A DNA stretch of 64,000 nucleotides from Blastopirellula sp. (lineage in GTDB: Bacteria; Planctomycetota; Planctomycetia; Pirellulales; Pirellulaceae), in NCBI GenBank assembly GCA_002733575.1, contig NVWB01000005.1, positions 1 through 64,000 of the forward strand, in the 5' to 3' direction. Both the position numbers and the translations under genes were made by a program. Every line of letters begins with the position of its first letter. The stretch's first letter is position 1. Below, piece after piece: positions 9,255 through 18,905 of the stretch. The notes under the pieces were generated by a model. It did no database searches, had not been told where the DNA came from, and saw only the letters and a program-made list of their open reading frames with translations.

Positions 9255-12200
9255 TCACTCGTCGCTTGTACCGGTCTCACCAAGCAAAGCCTTGGCTTCC
9301 TTGTACGCCAGCCACATTATCAGGTCACGCTTATCGGCATCGTCGGCAAGGGGGTTCTTTTCATCCGTAGGGAGTGGTTTCATTGTGGCTTCGGCTTGGT
9401 TGAACAGCGTGCGGGCTTCGTCTGGTTTGCCTTGTTGGAAGAGACTCATTGCACGATAGAAGTTGGCGGTGCCCTTAATAGTCCCGTTATCCAGAATTTC
9501 GGCAGCGGTACTGAGGCCATTGTTGGCCATGGCGTAGTGCCCACTGCGGTATTCGGCCATGCCAAGGCACACTTGAAAGTAGGGCAGTAGATCCTTGTGT
9601 TCGGGTCCAATTTCAACAGCACGCTGGGCAAGGGCGAGAACAGTTGCTCTCATCTCGTCATTCGAGATGGGGGAGATGCAACTAAGCTTGGCAACCCTCT
9701 TAAATTCACCCGGTTTTGTGGCATCTTTGGCCCACTTCAGCATTCGCTCTCTCGTGGCCAGATACTCGGCGTCCTTACTGAACCAGACCTGTAAAGCGGC
9801 GGTTTTCATGGCCAGAAATGTATCCCCAGGATTGTCAGCGGAGTATTCCGCCAACAGAGGAAGCGTTTCCACCGTGCGGCCCGCAGAAGCGAAAATTGTA
9901 AAAGCGGTGCTGGACAGTTCCGGTTTTGATTTCACCGCCTGCACACATGCGTCCAGGTTCTTCAGGTCCTTCAGGAGCATTTGGGTCTTGTCGTGGGCCT
10001 GTTGTCGCATCACGCCGTTCCTGATCGCTGTCAGGTACGCTGTGAAGGCTTCGCCTGATTTTCCGGATCGCTCGAGTAAGACTCCGAGATAGAACGGGGC
10101 ATTTGATTTGATCTTCGGATTCAGCTCGATGGCTTTCCGCCATGCGTCGATCGCCTCTTCTGTCCTCTCTTTTCGATCCAACTGGAACCCAAGATTGCTG
10201 TAGGAAATCGCCAGATTCCGCATTGCGCTGAGGGTGTCGGGGTGCTCTGGACCCGATACCTTACGATAAAGCTCTAGCAGCTCTTCAAGCATCTCCAATG
10301 CCTCATCTGGGCGACCAGCAATGCCATAGGAAGTCACCAGTGTATTCATCGTGTTAAGGGTGTCGGAGTGCTCTGGACCCGATATCTTACGATAAAGCTC
10401 TAGCAGCTCTATAAGCATCTCCAATGCCTCATCACGGCGACCAGCAATGTCATAGGAAGTCACCAGTGTATTCATCGTGTTAAGGGTGTCGGAGTGCTCT
10501 GGACCCGATATCTTACGATAAAGCTCTAGCAGCTCTTCAAGCATCTCCAATGCCTCATCACGGCGACCAGCATTGCCATAGGAAGTCGCCAGTGTTTTCA
10601 TCGTGTTAAGGGTGCTGGGGTGTTCTGGGCCCAATACCATACGGTCAAGTTCCAGCGTCTCTTCATGCATCTCCAATGCCTCGTCTGGGCGACCGGTTGC
10701 GTAGTACGAACTCACCAGTTTATTCATCGCCCTGAGCGTGTCGGGGTGTTCTGGACCCAATACCTTACTTTGAAGTTTTAGCACTTCTTCTTGCAACTCC
10801 AACGCCTCTTTTTGTCGTTCGGAAAGCGAGTAAAATCCCACCAGACGAATCATACTTTGGAGCGTGTGGGGGTGTTCATCGCCGCGAGACTTACGGCTGA
10901 GTCGCACTTTTTCCTCTTGCAGTTCTAATGCCTTTTGATGCTGACCAGCATTGAAGTAAGTAATTGCAAGTCCCTCCAGCGTCATGAGCGTGTGGAAGTG
11001 CTCAGGGCCGAGTACTTTACGACGGAGTGTCAATACTGCCTCCAACAGCTTCAACCCCTCGTCTAGGCGACCTTCTGCAAGGTACCCGTGCGCCAAATCA
11101 CGCATATAACCGAGAGTGCTATAGTGTTCGGGTCCATAAATTTTTCGGCCAATCGCAACGATTTGCTCTCGCAGTTCCCTACCCTTTTCAGGCTGACCAG
11201 CTAGGGAGTAGGAATTCGACAGGAGGACAAGCAACTGGATCACCTCTCCGCTCTCGTCGCCGTACAATTTTTGGCAAAGTGGAAGCATCTTCTCTACCAT
11301 TTCACAAGCCTTGTCTGGGTGCCCCGTCTTAACGTAGTAATCCGCCATAAATCGCATCGCATTGAGTGTGGAGGGGTGCTCAGGGCCGTGCAGTTTACGT
11401 TTTAGTGTCAGTATTTTCTCTTGCAGTTCAAACGCCTCTTTGGGCCGATAGATCTGGGAATATAAATGCGCCAATGTTTGCATTAATTCGAGTGTCAGAG
11501 GGTGTTCGGGGCCGTAGGTCTTAGTGCGGAATTCCAGCAGATCCTTTCGTATCTTCATCAGGTCCTCTCTAATCTTTAACGCCTCGTCTTTGCGTTCTTC
11601 GCGGTCATAGGAATTACTCAAACTCCGCATCGCATTGTGTGTATTGGAGTCCTCAGTACCAAAATTGGTAAAGTAATAGTCCCGCACCTTCTCTTGTAGT
11701 GGAATGGCTTCGTGATACAGGCCGAGCGTGAAATAGGTTTTTCCGAGGGTGGCTTGCAACTTGGCCCGCTGGGCAGGTTGGTCGGCGAGTTCCGTCTCCA
11801 GCTTTCCAACAGCGTTGCCGAGCGTCTCAGCCACAGTGATGGTGCGACCATCTCGGGCTGGGTCAGCGCTTTGGAAGACTTTGCTGAGAAACTTTGAAAT
11901 AGCTTCCGCCTCTTTTCGAGCCAGTTCTTTCGCGTCACGTTCAGCGGCGACTTGTACTAAGGTTTCGGCCGTTTTCTTCTCTGCTTCTACCGCACGGGCC
12001 GCTTCGACTTTGGCCACTCCTTCAGCATTGGTTGCCCGAACAGTTTCGTTTCTTGCTAATGTTTCTGCATTGGTTGCCCTCACTGCTTGCCAGACGCTGA
12101 AGGAGATGCCGATTACCAGGACCGCCACAATGGCCGTACCAGCGGTGATTGCCAGTTTATTTCGTCGACGAAGTTCCTCCGTCCGAATCAGAGCATCGGC

Positions 12201-13589
12201 TTTTGCCCTTTCGGTTTCTCGTAGTTTGTTCTCGACTGATTCTAAATAGCCAACCACTTGCTCGGCCAGCACGCCGGCGTCACGTGGGCGATCTTCTGGT
12301 TCGAGTTCTAAGCAATGTTTCGTGAGAGCAATTAATTCAACATCAGCTTCACAAGCATCAAGCCGCTCAAAACAATCTCCCAATTTGCCACGTGCCGCTT
12401 GACGATAGATGGAGTTACCATCGGTGCCAACATACGGCGGTTGGCCAGTGAGGATTTCGCACAGAATGGCCCCCAGTCCAAACACATCGGCTCGTTCGTC
12501 GAGGTGATCAATTTCACCCAACGCTTGTTCTGGCGGCATGTAGGCCGGCGTGCCCATCACGCTGCCCATTTGTGTTTCTGATCCCTGTGTACCGAACGTG
12601 CCCGGTGCATCACTACCGACACTGCGTAGCGTTTGGATAATGCTGACATCATTGAGTTTAGTATGGGCCTTCTTTTCATCGGCCACGCCACCTGTGGGCA
12701 GAACTTTGGCCAAGCCCCAGTCCATGACCTGAACTTCACCAAACGCCCCGACCATGATATTGGCTGGCTTCAAGTCTCGGTGAATGACACCGCGACTATG
12801 CGCGTAGGCCATCGTCTGACACATTTGTTCGAATATACCGAGTAACTTTCCACGATCAGCATTTGCATTTTCTCGTTCTGATAAAATGGCAGAAAGCGTT
12901 TTTCCTTTGACTAGTTTCATAGCGAAAAACGGGCGTTTGTCGGCAAACTGACCCAGTTCATAGATCGGAGCAATACCTGGATGCTGTAACTGCCCGCCGA
13001 TTTGGGCTTCTTCCACAAACCGCTGAACGATTTCTGGCTTGTCTTTATGATCATCAAGCAGCACCTTGATCGCCAAGTCACGACCGAGATCGGTATCGCG
13101 GCCTTTGATAATCGCCCCCATGCCACCGCGGGCAATTTCACCATCAAGTCGATAGCGACTGTCGGGGTTAGTTATCGGCATCTCAGACGACTTCGGTCGA
13201 ATAACTGAATCCGGCCCCTCTTCAATCGAATCTCGCAACGCAACCCGTGGAAGGTCTATCGTCTGGCCCAAGGTCCTCAATACACTGTGATTCGCACGCC
13301 CAATGACCACCGCTTCCTCTTCACCAAACGAAGCCGCCAACCCAGCTTCAAGAGATTCTGCCAAGTTGCCGCGTGAATTTTCAGGCAAGACGGTCGCTTC
13401 AAGTTCGGCTGCAGGTTTTTTTAGAAACTGTGATTCTTCAAGATAGGCTGAGAGTAGTTTCTCAACCCGCTGTTGCAAACCGGAGTCTTTACCGCAGGCT
13501 TCTTTTAGGTAAGCAGCCTGGTCGTCACTCGAATTGATTTTACGAGCGGCGTTGAAAATGGTGGCTTCGTTGGATGGCGCTTCAGACAT
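9255..13589 (-). CDS. Membrane Ser/Thr protein kinase with long TPR array
   Basis: 1444 residues. Residues 1-60 are the leader usual in planctomycete kinases. The kinase domain spans about 146-450: glycine loop GEIARGGMG (150-158), catalytic Lys175, HRDLKPAN loop (270-277), DWG in place of DFG (290-292) and the APE-like 'MPPEQAL'. One transmembrane helix covers about 479-500, followed by an Ala/Glu-rich coiled coil. Kinesin-light-chain-type TPRs of 42 residues ('LGPEHPxTLxxMxxLAxxYxxxGRxxEAL') run from about 620 to 1130, then further TPR-like helices reach the end. All kinase catalytic residues are present. It probably forms an operon with the ECF sigma gene 108 bp upstream; ECF factors paired with Hanks kinases are a known arrangement. 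The substrate may be that sigma factor. Confidence 0.92.
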   Translation of the reverse strand: MSEAPSNEATIFNAARKINSSDDQAAYLKEACGKDSGLQQRVEKLLSAYLEESQFLKKPAAELEATVLPENSRGNLAESLEAGLAASFGEEEAVVIGRANHSVLRTLGQTIDLPRVALRDSIEEGPDSVIRPKSSEMPITNPDSRYRLDGEIARGGMGAIIKGRDTDLGRDLAIKVLLDDHKDKPEIVQRFVEEAQIGGQLQHPGIAPIYELGQFADKRPFFAMKLVKGKTLSAILSERENANADRGKLLGIFEQMCQTMAYAHSRGVIHRDLKPANIMVGAFGEVQVMDWGLAKVLPTGGVADEKKAHTKLNDVSIIQTLRSVGSDAPGTFGTQGSETQMGSVMGTPAYMPPEQALGEIDHLDERADVFGLGAILCEILTGQPPYVGTDGNSIYRQAARGKLGDCFERLDACEADVELIALTKHCLELEPEDRPRDAGVLAEQVVGYLESVENKLRETERAKADALIRTEELRRRNKLAITAGTAIVAVLVIGISFSVWQAVRATNAETLARNETVRATNAEGVAKVEAARAVEAEKKTAETLVQVAAERDAKELARKEAEAISKFLSKVFQSADPARDGRTITVAETLGNAVGKLETELADQPAQRAKLQATLGKTYFTLGLYHEAIPLQEKVRDYYFTNFGTEDSNTHNAMRSLSNSYDREERKDEALKIREDLMKIRKDLLEFRTKTYGPEHPLTLELMQTLAHLYSQIYRPKEAFELQEKILTLKRKLHGPEHPSTLNAMRFMADYYVKTGHPDKACEMVEKMLPLCQKLYGDESGEVIQLLVLLSNSYSLAGQPEKGRELREQIVAIGRKIYGPEHYSTLGYMRDLAHGYLAEGRLDEGLKLLEAVLTLRRKVLGPEHFHTLMTLEGLAITYFNAGQHQKALELQEEKVRLSRKSRGDEHPHTLQSMIRLVGFYSLSERQKEALELQEEVLKLQSKVLGPEHPDTLRAMNKLVSSYYATGRPDEALEMHEETLELDRMVLGPEHPSTLNTMKTLATSYGNAGRRDEALEMLEELLELYRKISGPEHSDTLNTMNTLVTSYDIAGRRDEALEMLIELLELYRKISGPEHSDTLNTMNTLVTSYGIAGRPDEALEMLEELLELYRKVSGPEHPDTLSAMRNLAISYSNLGFQLDRKERTEEAIDAWRKAIELNPKIKSNAPFYLGVLLERSGKSGEAFTAYLTAIRNGVMRQQAHDKTQMLLKDLKNLDACVQAVKSKPELSSTAFTIFASAGRTVETLPLLAEYSADNPGDTFLAMKTAALQVWFSKDAEYLATRERMLKWAKDATKPGEFKRVAKLSCISPISNDEMRATVLALAQRAVEIGPEHKDLLPYFQVCLGMAEYRSGHYAMANNGLSTAAEILDNGTIKGTANFYRAMSLFQQGKPDEARTLFNQAEATMKPLPTDEKNPLADDADKRDLIMWLAYKEAKALLGETGTSDE
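10198..10738 (-). repeat. 126-bp near-identical tandem repeats inside the kinase TPR region
   Basis: The phrase GTGTCGG(A/G)GTGCTCTGGACC recurs at 10234, 10360 and 10486, with a diverged copy at 10612, exactly 126 bp (42 codons) apart. The central copies differ by only a few bases, so they arose by recent duplication of single TPR units. Repeat number may vary among strains. Confidence 0.85.
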
Positions 13590-13697
13590 AATTCACTAGT
13601 TCTCGCGGTTGCAAGTTTGGCCTTATGGACTCAATCATAAGTCTCTACAGGTCAATGCGACATCTGGCTAAAAAACACCCAACGAGAAATCAAGAAT

Positions 13698-14276
13698 TTA
13701 AGACTTATTTTCAGGTACGTCCGAATCTGACATTTGAAGACGCAACCAAGATTTCGCGTAAGCCCAGTCATTGTCGGCAGTTGAGTCCGAAATGCCTAGT
13801 GCCTGAGCGGCCTCGGGAAGCGTTAATCCGGCAAAGAATCTTAAGCGAACCAACTCGGCCTTGCGACTATCTTGCTGTTCGAGTTTCTCTAGTGCCTCGT
13901 TAATTGCCAAAACATCGACCGATGGGCCTCGGATCGATGCGTTTACTTCGGTGAGTTCGACCCTTTGATGAGCGCCGCCTGCCTTGAGACGTTTTTTGCG
14001 TCGAGCGTTATCGACCAAAATCCTCTGCATGGCCAAGGCCGCTGCCCCGAAAAAATGTCCACGTCCTGCCCACTCAACATCAACATCAGTCCCGACCAAC
14101 CGAATTCAAGCTTCATGAACCAATATCGTGGGCTGGATGGTTTGACCTGGAGTCTCTCGGGCCAGCTTTGCTGCTGCCAACTTACGAAGCTCTTGATAGA
14201 CCAAAGGCAACAGCTCATCCGCAGTGGTCTGTTTACCCTGTGAAATGTCGGTCAGTATTCTTGTAACATCACTCAT
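13698..14276 (-). pseudogene. ECF sigma factor interrupted by one in-frame TGA
   Basis: Translating the minus strand from the ATG at 14276 gives a complete ECF sigma factor of about 192 codons. Codons 1-56 (MSDVTRILTDISQG ... QPTILVHEA) cover the start of region 2 and codons 58-192 the rest, with region 4 'LVRLRFFAGLTLPEAAQAL'. Codon 57 is TGA (14106-14108), exactly where the family has an aromatic residue (HEA-W/Y-x-RL), so TGG to TGA is the likely change. There is no frameshift and both halves are well conserved, so this is a very recent nonsense mutation, a sequence error, or read-through. A TTG at 14099 could restart translation but would lose most of region 2. The partner kinase lies 108 bp downstream. 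Confidence 0.85.
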
Positions 14277-14340
14277 GCACGTATTCTAATCTAGCGAAGA
14301 CGCGGATACACCTACTAGTTATAATTAAGTTTGTTCAACC

Positions 14341-14420
14341 AGACGCCGGGTGCCAACATAAGAGTTCAAAAACATGCCCACGCGAAAACGCGAGGGCATG
14401 GCACACAACGCCTCTTCTTA
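14341..14420. repeat. REP-like double hairpin in the 14277-14640 gap
   Basis: Outer stem CATGCCC/GGGCATG (14373-14379, 14394-14400) encloses an inner CGCG-aaaa-CGCG stem. Weaker complementary flanks (ACATAAGAG and CTCTTCTTATGT) extend the fold. Nothing protein-coding is seen in the rest of the gap. Confidence 0.6.
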
Positions 14421-14640
14421 TGTCACTTCTCTATCAACTCACAGGCCAAGCCCACATCTTCTGCCCCTACATTCGGCATTTCTGGAATAATCAATTCTGG
14501 GCTTTGACCGGGGGCATTCTTTGACCTATAGAATCATAGCCAATTCTGCGCAGGTCGTAGAAGATGCGTTGAGCGAACACCTTAGATACTGATATGACTC
14601 AATACTTACTGATAACTGGGCGGTACTGTAAATCGAACTC

Positions 14641-17259
14641 ATGGAAGACTTAACCCCTCAAAACTTGAATGCCACTCAAGGCGAGAGCTCGTCGATCTCG
14701 GTTGCTAAGCAACGGGAACGGGCGCGGGAGGTACTTGCGCAGCAGAAGGAAATGTTTGGGCAAATCGAACAACGGATTTTAGGCCACATTAAACAAGTGA
14801 CCGAAGGTCTCTCAACTCAAGAATCCGAGATCAGTAGCCAGCAAGAATCAATTTCGCAATCGACCGCCGATTTGGATCAACAATCGGCCGAATTAGCCAT
14901 TGCCGTTCAATCCTTTCAAGATACTGAGAGTCAATGGAAAGAGCAGTCCATAGCCAAAGAGCAAGCTTTCGTGGAGACCTCTGCCGAGCTTTCTGAACGA
15001 CAAGCAGGGCTGGATCGATACCAGGAAGAACTGAATCAAAAAGAAGAAGCGCTAAAACAGCATCAAGAAGAGTATCACCAACAAAGTAGTGAGCAGGGCG
15101 ATCTGCAAGCCAAAATTGCCGAACTACAGTCGACCAACGATGACACCGAAGCCAGAGCCCACAGCTTAGAAGCAGAGAAGCAGCAACTGGCCGAAGACGC
15201 TGCGAACCAAAACGAACATGCCGCGAACCTTGACTCGCAAATCCAGGCCCTGCAAACCGAGCTCGAAGCAGCACGCACACAAGCCGAGACGAACGCTCAT
15301 GACGCCGAAGCCAGAGCCGACAGTTTAGAAGCCGACAAGCAACAACTGGCCGAAGACGCTACGAACCAAAACGAACATGCCGCGAACCTTGACTCACAAA
15401 TTCAGGCTCTGCAAAACGAGCTCGAAGCAGCACGTACACAAGCCGAGACGAACGCTCATGACGCCGAAGCCAGAACCCACAGTTTAGAGGCAGACAAGCA
15501 ACAGCTGGCCGAAGAAGCTACGAACCAAAACGAACATGCCGCGAACTTGGACTCGCAAATTCAGGCCCTGCAAAACGAACTTGAAGAGTCACGTGCCACA
15601 GGCCAGGCAAACAATGAGCAGCGAGAGCAGTTGCAGAATAGCCTGAACGAAAAAGAAGCCGCGTTCCAGCAACTTTGCGAAGAGAAAAATACTGCGGATG
15701 GCCAACTCAACGAGAGAGCGGGTCAGCTTCAAGAGGAATCTGGCCGAGTCGAGTCGTTAGAAACAGAACTGCATGAAGCCCAGCAGCAAGTGACCCAGTT
15801 GGGTGAATCGCAGGCTGCGGACAAAAACACGATTGAAGAATTGTCGACCCAAATCGAAGGGGTGCTGCAGGAACTGAAGGAATCAGAAGTTCAGTGCAAT
15901 ACGTTGAAGGAATTGGAAGAGTTCCCCGTTTTGCTAGACAAGCAAACCGAAGAGTTCTTACAGTTGCAAGAGGCTCATAAGTCGGTTCTACAACAACTGG
16001 AAGAAGTCGAACAAACGGCCCAAGAGACACAGAATAAATTCGAGAATCAACTGAACCAGGCACAAGAGTCGCTTCAGCAAAAGCAGCAGGAATTAGAGAC
16101 ACAGGTTCAGGCGGCCGAACTTCTTCAGCGGCAAGGCAGCGAGCATGCCGAGTCTTCTGCTGCGGAACGAACAACGCTAGATCAAAAGCGAACACAGCTC
16201 TCGACAGACAACCAGGAATTGCAGAAACAGCTCGAAAGCCAAGCTGAAAAGGCGAAGGAACTTCACGAACAGAGTGATCTGTTGCAAGCAGAGAAACAGT
16301 CGCTACAGGCTCGCTTAGATGACGCTCAAGGGGAAATGGAAAGCCAGTTAACCGCGTCTCAAATTGCATTGGGTCAGGCACGGGAAGACCAAGAGCTGCT
16401 GCGAACCCAGTTGACCAGCATGCGTCAGAAACATGAAACGGGGACCGATCAGCTTGAGCAGTTGCAACAAGAAAATGAAAGCCTAAGAAATCAATCCACC
16501 GAAGCCGTTGATGAAGGGGCCTTGCATGAAATGACTGCCCAGCGTGATCAATTGATAACTGAGGTTGAACAACTCCAGCAATCGGCCACCCATGGAGAAG
16601 CAGAAGGTGATTCAGAACGGGTTAACGACCTGGAATCCCGACTTCAGATGAGCCTTGATGATCTCAAAGAGCTAAAAGCAGAGAATAAGCAGCTTCAGTC
16701 AGAAATCAGCAATCAGTCTACAACGGCCGATAACGATGCCGATGATGGCGTGATGGACTGGGAGGCGACCAAACGCAAGATGCTGGCACAGCTAGAAGCC
16801 GATTGTGTTGAAGACAACTTTGAAGATGCCCAACGAAAACTATCGGTGAAGGAAGCGATTTCCAAAACCGATCAGGCATTGGAATCAAAAGACCTGGAGA
16901 TCAGTGAGCTGAACGAAGCGATTGATTCGATGCGTGCTGCCGGATTAGCGAACAACGAAGGTGTTGCGATGGGTGCTCATGCGATCGGCAGCTTGTTAGA
17001 TCAAGACGAGTTGATCGCGCATGAACGAGAAAACTTGAAGCACTTGCAGGAAGAATGGAAAGACAAGCTGCGTAAGGCCGAAGTCGAGCTTTCGGTGGAA
17101 CGGGCAAAAATTGCACGAGAGCGTGCTGACATGCAAGGCCAACTCAAGCAACTAGAGCAAGCAAAAACCCAAAAGAGCCCCCGGCCTGATGTTCGTGATT
17201 CCAAGCCAACTCGCGGCAACTGGCTTTCGCGGTTAGGTTTGAAAGACGGCGAAGATTAA
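14641..17259 (+). CDS. Large cytoplasmic coiled-coil protein
   Basis: 872 residues, almost entirely Gln/Glu/Ala/Leu-rich heptad sequence, without signal peptide or membrane helix. Residues 171-318 are three near-identical 53-residue repeats starting 'ARAHSLEAEKQQLAED'. The C-terminal 200 residues are less repetitive ('DWEATKRKMLAQLEADC', 'LDQDELIAHERENLKHLQEEW') and end in a basic segment KPTRGNWLSRLGLKDGED, the part most likely to have a specific contact. Length and composition suggest a rod-like filament or tether. I cannot assign it to a characterised family. It converges on the sigma-54 regulator. Confidence 0.8.
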   Translation: MEDLTPQNLNATQGESSSISVAKQRERAREVLAQQKEMFGQIEQRILGHIKQVTEGLSTQESEISSQQESISQSTADLDQQSAELAIAVQSFQDTESQWKEQSIAKEQAFVETSAELSERQAGLDRYQEELNQKEEALKQHQEEYHQQSSEQGDLQAKIAELQSTNDDTEARAHSLEAEKQQLAEDAANQNEHAANLDSQIQALQTELEAARTQAETNAHDAEARADSLEADKQQLAEDATNQNEHAANLDSQIQALQNELEAARTQAETNAHDAEARTHSLEADKQQLAEEATNQNEHAANLDSQIQALQNELEESRATGQANNEQREQLQNSLNEKEAAFQQLCEEKNTADGQLNERAGQLQEESGRVESLETELHEAQQQVTQLGESQAADKNTIEELSTQIEGVLQELKESEVQCNTLKELEEFPVLLDKQTEEFLQLQEAHKSVLQQLEEVEQTAQETQNKFENQLNQAQESLQQKQQELETQVQAAELLQRQGSEHAESSAAERTTLDQKRTQLSTDNQELQKQLESQAEKAKELHEQSDLLQAEKQSLQARLDDAQGEMESQLTASQIALGQAREDQELLRTQLTSMRQKHETGTDQLEQLQQENESLRNQSTEAVDEGALHEMTAQRDQLITEVEQLQQSATHGEAEGDSERVNDLESRLQMSLDDLKELKAENKQLQSEISNQSTTADNDADDGVMDWEATKRKMLAQLEADCVEDNFEDAQRKLSVKEAISKTDQALESKDLEISELNEAIDSMRAAGLANNEGVAMGAHAIGSLLDQDELIAHERENLKHLQEEWKDKLRKAEVELSVERAKIARERADMQGQLKQLEQAKTQKSPRPDVRDSKPTRGNWLSRLGLKDGED
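15151..15592 (+). repeat. 159-bp tandem repeat (2.8 copies) in the coiled-coil gene
   Basis: Copies start at 15151, 15310 and 15469, spaced by exactly 159 bp (53 codons). The third copy loses similarity near 15592. A 53-residue period keeps the coiled-coil register only approximately (7.57 heptads). High DNA identity means recent duplication. Confidence 0.85.
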
Positions 17260-17292
17260 TTCGCGGAAATGAGGGTCTCTAGGTGAATGACG

Positions 17293-17313
17293 TCTGAGTG
17301 TTAAAAACTCAGA
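17293..17313. terminator. Hairpin between convergent genes
   Basis: Stem TCTGAGT/ACTCAGA with loop GTTAAAA lies between the coiled-coil gene and the NtrC-type gene and could terminate both. There is no clear T-run, so the call is tentative. Confidence 0.45.
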
Positions 17314-17318
17314 TCGTA

Positions 17319-18704
17319 CTAACCACTCAGTTCAGCTTCTTGGATTTCATATTTATCGATGAGTCGATAAAGTTTTCTTCTGCCAATCCCGAGAGCCTGA
17401 GCGGCTTTTGTTTTGTTATTGCGTTCTCTGCGTAAAGCTTGAATGACTTTCGATCTTTCCACAGTCGCCAAATCACTGGTGTCAGCATCGATAGAATCTG
17501 CCTTGCGAACCTTGGACTCCAGCACTTCTCGTGGTAGATGGGCTGCCTGAATGATTCCGTCATCGGCCATGATCTTGCCACGTTCTAGCGCGTTGGATAA
17601 CTGGCGAACATTGCCTGGCCAATAATACCGCTCAATCGCAGCATCCGCTTCTTCGGCCAAGTCCCAGTCTTTGCCTAGGAAGTGGTCGACAAGTCGTGGA
17701 ATATCGCCAGTACGTTCACGCAAAGGTGGCAACTGCAACGACATGACATTGATGCGGTAAAAGAGATCTTCTCGGAAGTCACCCTCTTCAACCATTTTTC
17801 CCATGTCACGGTTGGTGGCCGCTAACAGACGAACGTCGACTCGACGTTCTTTTAGGGAACCAATGCGACGCATTGATCCATCTTCCAGAACGCGTAGGAG
17901 CTTTGCCTGCAATGAGCCAGGCATCTCTCCAATTTCGTCAATGAAGAGCGTTCCGCCATCGGCAATCTCAAACAATCCTGCTTTGCTGGCAACGGCTCCG
18001 GTAAACGATCCTTTTTCGTGCCCAAACAATTCGCTTTCTAATAAGCTCTCTGGTAACGCGGCACAGTTGATTATGACCATTGGCTTATCACAGCGTAAAC
18101 TTTGTTTGTGCAATGCACTGGCCACTAGTTCTTTGCCTGTTCCACTTTCACCTTGGATCAGAATCGCCGTTTCACTCGGGGCAGCTCTTTCGATGAGTCG
18201 ATAGACCTCTTGCATGACTGCCGATTCACCGATCATCGATTTTGATTCTTTATTGCGACGCAGCAGCGTCTTCATCTGCGTGTTCTCTTGCTTTAAGCGT
18301 TGAACACCACTTGCCTTTTCCAATAAGCTTTCTAAAGCACTAAGAGAGAAGGGCTTGCTCAGGAAGTCAAAAGCGCCATGCTTCATGCCTTCCACGGCAG
18401 TTTGCACCGAGCCTTGCCCTGTCAGGATAAGCACTTCACATTCTGGCTGATTCTCTTGGAAGATCTTGAGCAAATCGAGTCCACTCATGCCAGGCATCAC
18501 TAAATCAAACACGGCAACATTAAATTGACGGTTCTCTGCATGCTGTAATGCCTGCTCGGCACTGTCGGCCTCGTAGACTTGAAATCCACGACGTGAAAAT
18601 CTACGAACTAAGGTTGCGCGAAATTCATGATCATCATCGACGATCAGTAAATCAGTTTTCGAAGGATCGAACTGTGAATTGCCTGCGGAAGTATCCGAGC
18701 TCAT
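17319..18704 (-). CDS. NtrC-family sigma-54-dependent response regulator
   Basis: 461 residues with the classical three domains. The receiver has the acidic pair Asp23/Asp24, phosphoacceptor Asp67 and Lys117. The AAA+ domain has Walker A GESGTGKE (185-192), the sigma-54 contact loop GSFTGA (232-237, Ser in place of the usual Ala) and Walker B GTLFIDEIGE (251-260). A Fis-type helix-turn-helix closes the protein ('NNKTKAAQALGIGRRKLYRLIDKY'). It activates transcription with sigma-54 RNA polymerase after phosphorylation by a histidine kinase, which is not encoded nearby. Being divergent from the stress protein gene suggests it may control that side, but I found no convincing -24/-12 promoter there. 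Confidence 0.93.
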   Translation of the reverse strand: MSSDTSAGNSQFDPSKTDLLIVDDDHEFRATLVRRFSRRGFQVYEADSAEQALQHAENRQFNVAVFDLVMPGMSGLDLLKIFQENQPECEVLILTGQGSVQTAVEGMKHGAFDFLSKPFSLSALESLLEKASGVQRLKQENTQMKTLLRRNKESKSMIGESAVMQEVYRLIERAAPSETAILIQGESGTGKELVASALHKQSLRCDKPMVIINCAALPESLLESELFGHEKGSFTGAVASKAGLFEIADGGTLFIDEIGEMPGSLQAKLLRVLEDGSMRRIGSLKERRVDVRLLAATNRDMGKMVEEGDFREDLFYRINVMSLQLPPLRERTGDIPRLVDHFLGKDWDLAEEADAAIERYYWPGNVRQLSNALERGKIMADDGIIQAAHLPREVLESKVRKADSIDADTSDLATVERSKVIQALRRERNNKTKAAQALGIGRRKLYRLIDKYEIQEAELSG

Positions 18705-18867
18705 TATTTAGTAACTAAAGGGGGAATGTAGTCGAAAGTAGTCGTTTGTATGAAGCCCATAATAACCTGCAAATCTTATGCCGGTTCGCTATTCTAGGTA
18801 CAACTACTTTAATTGTAGCGCCATAAACAAAGTTGACCAAAAAAAACTGTGTCAATAAAGGGAGGAT

Positions 18868-18905
18868 GAGCAATAATGCACACTAAAATGAGTAATACTG
18901 CACAC
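18868..18905 (+). promoter_or_regulatory. Direct repeat upstream of the stress-protein gene
   Basis: Two 16-bp copies, GAGCAATAATGCACAC and GAGTAATACTGCACAC (two mismatches), start at 18868 and 18890. That is 22 bp apart, or two helical turns. They sit in the 362-bp divergent gap between the regulator and the universal stress gene, as expected for an activator site. A 19-codon frame with a GGGAGG box (ATG at 18876) overlaps it but is not convincing as a gene. Otherwise the gap shows nothing recognisable. Confidence 0.35.

Noticed and set aside
13943-14218. Second frame over the sigma factor N-terminus
   Set aside because: The sigma factor reading in the other frame matches the family throughout; this frame is a shadow and there is no frameshift.
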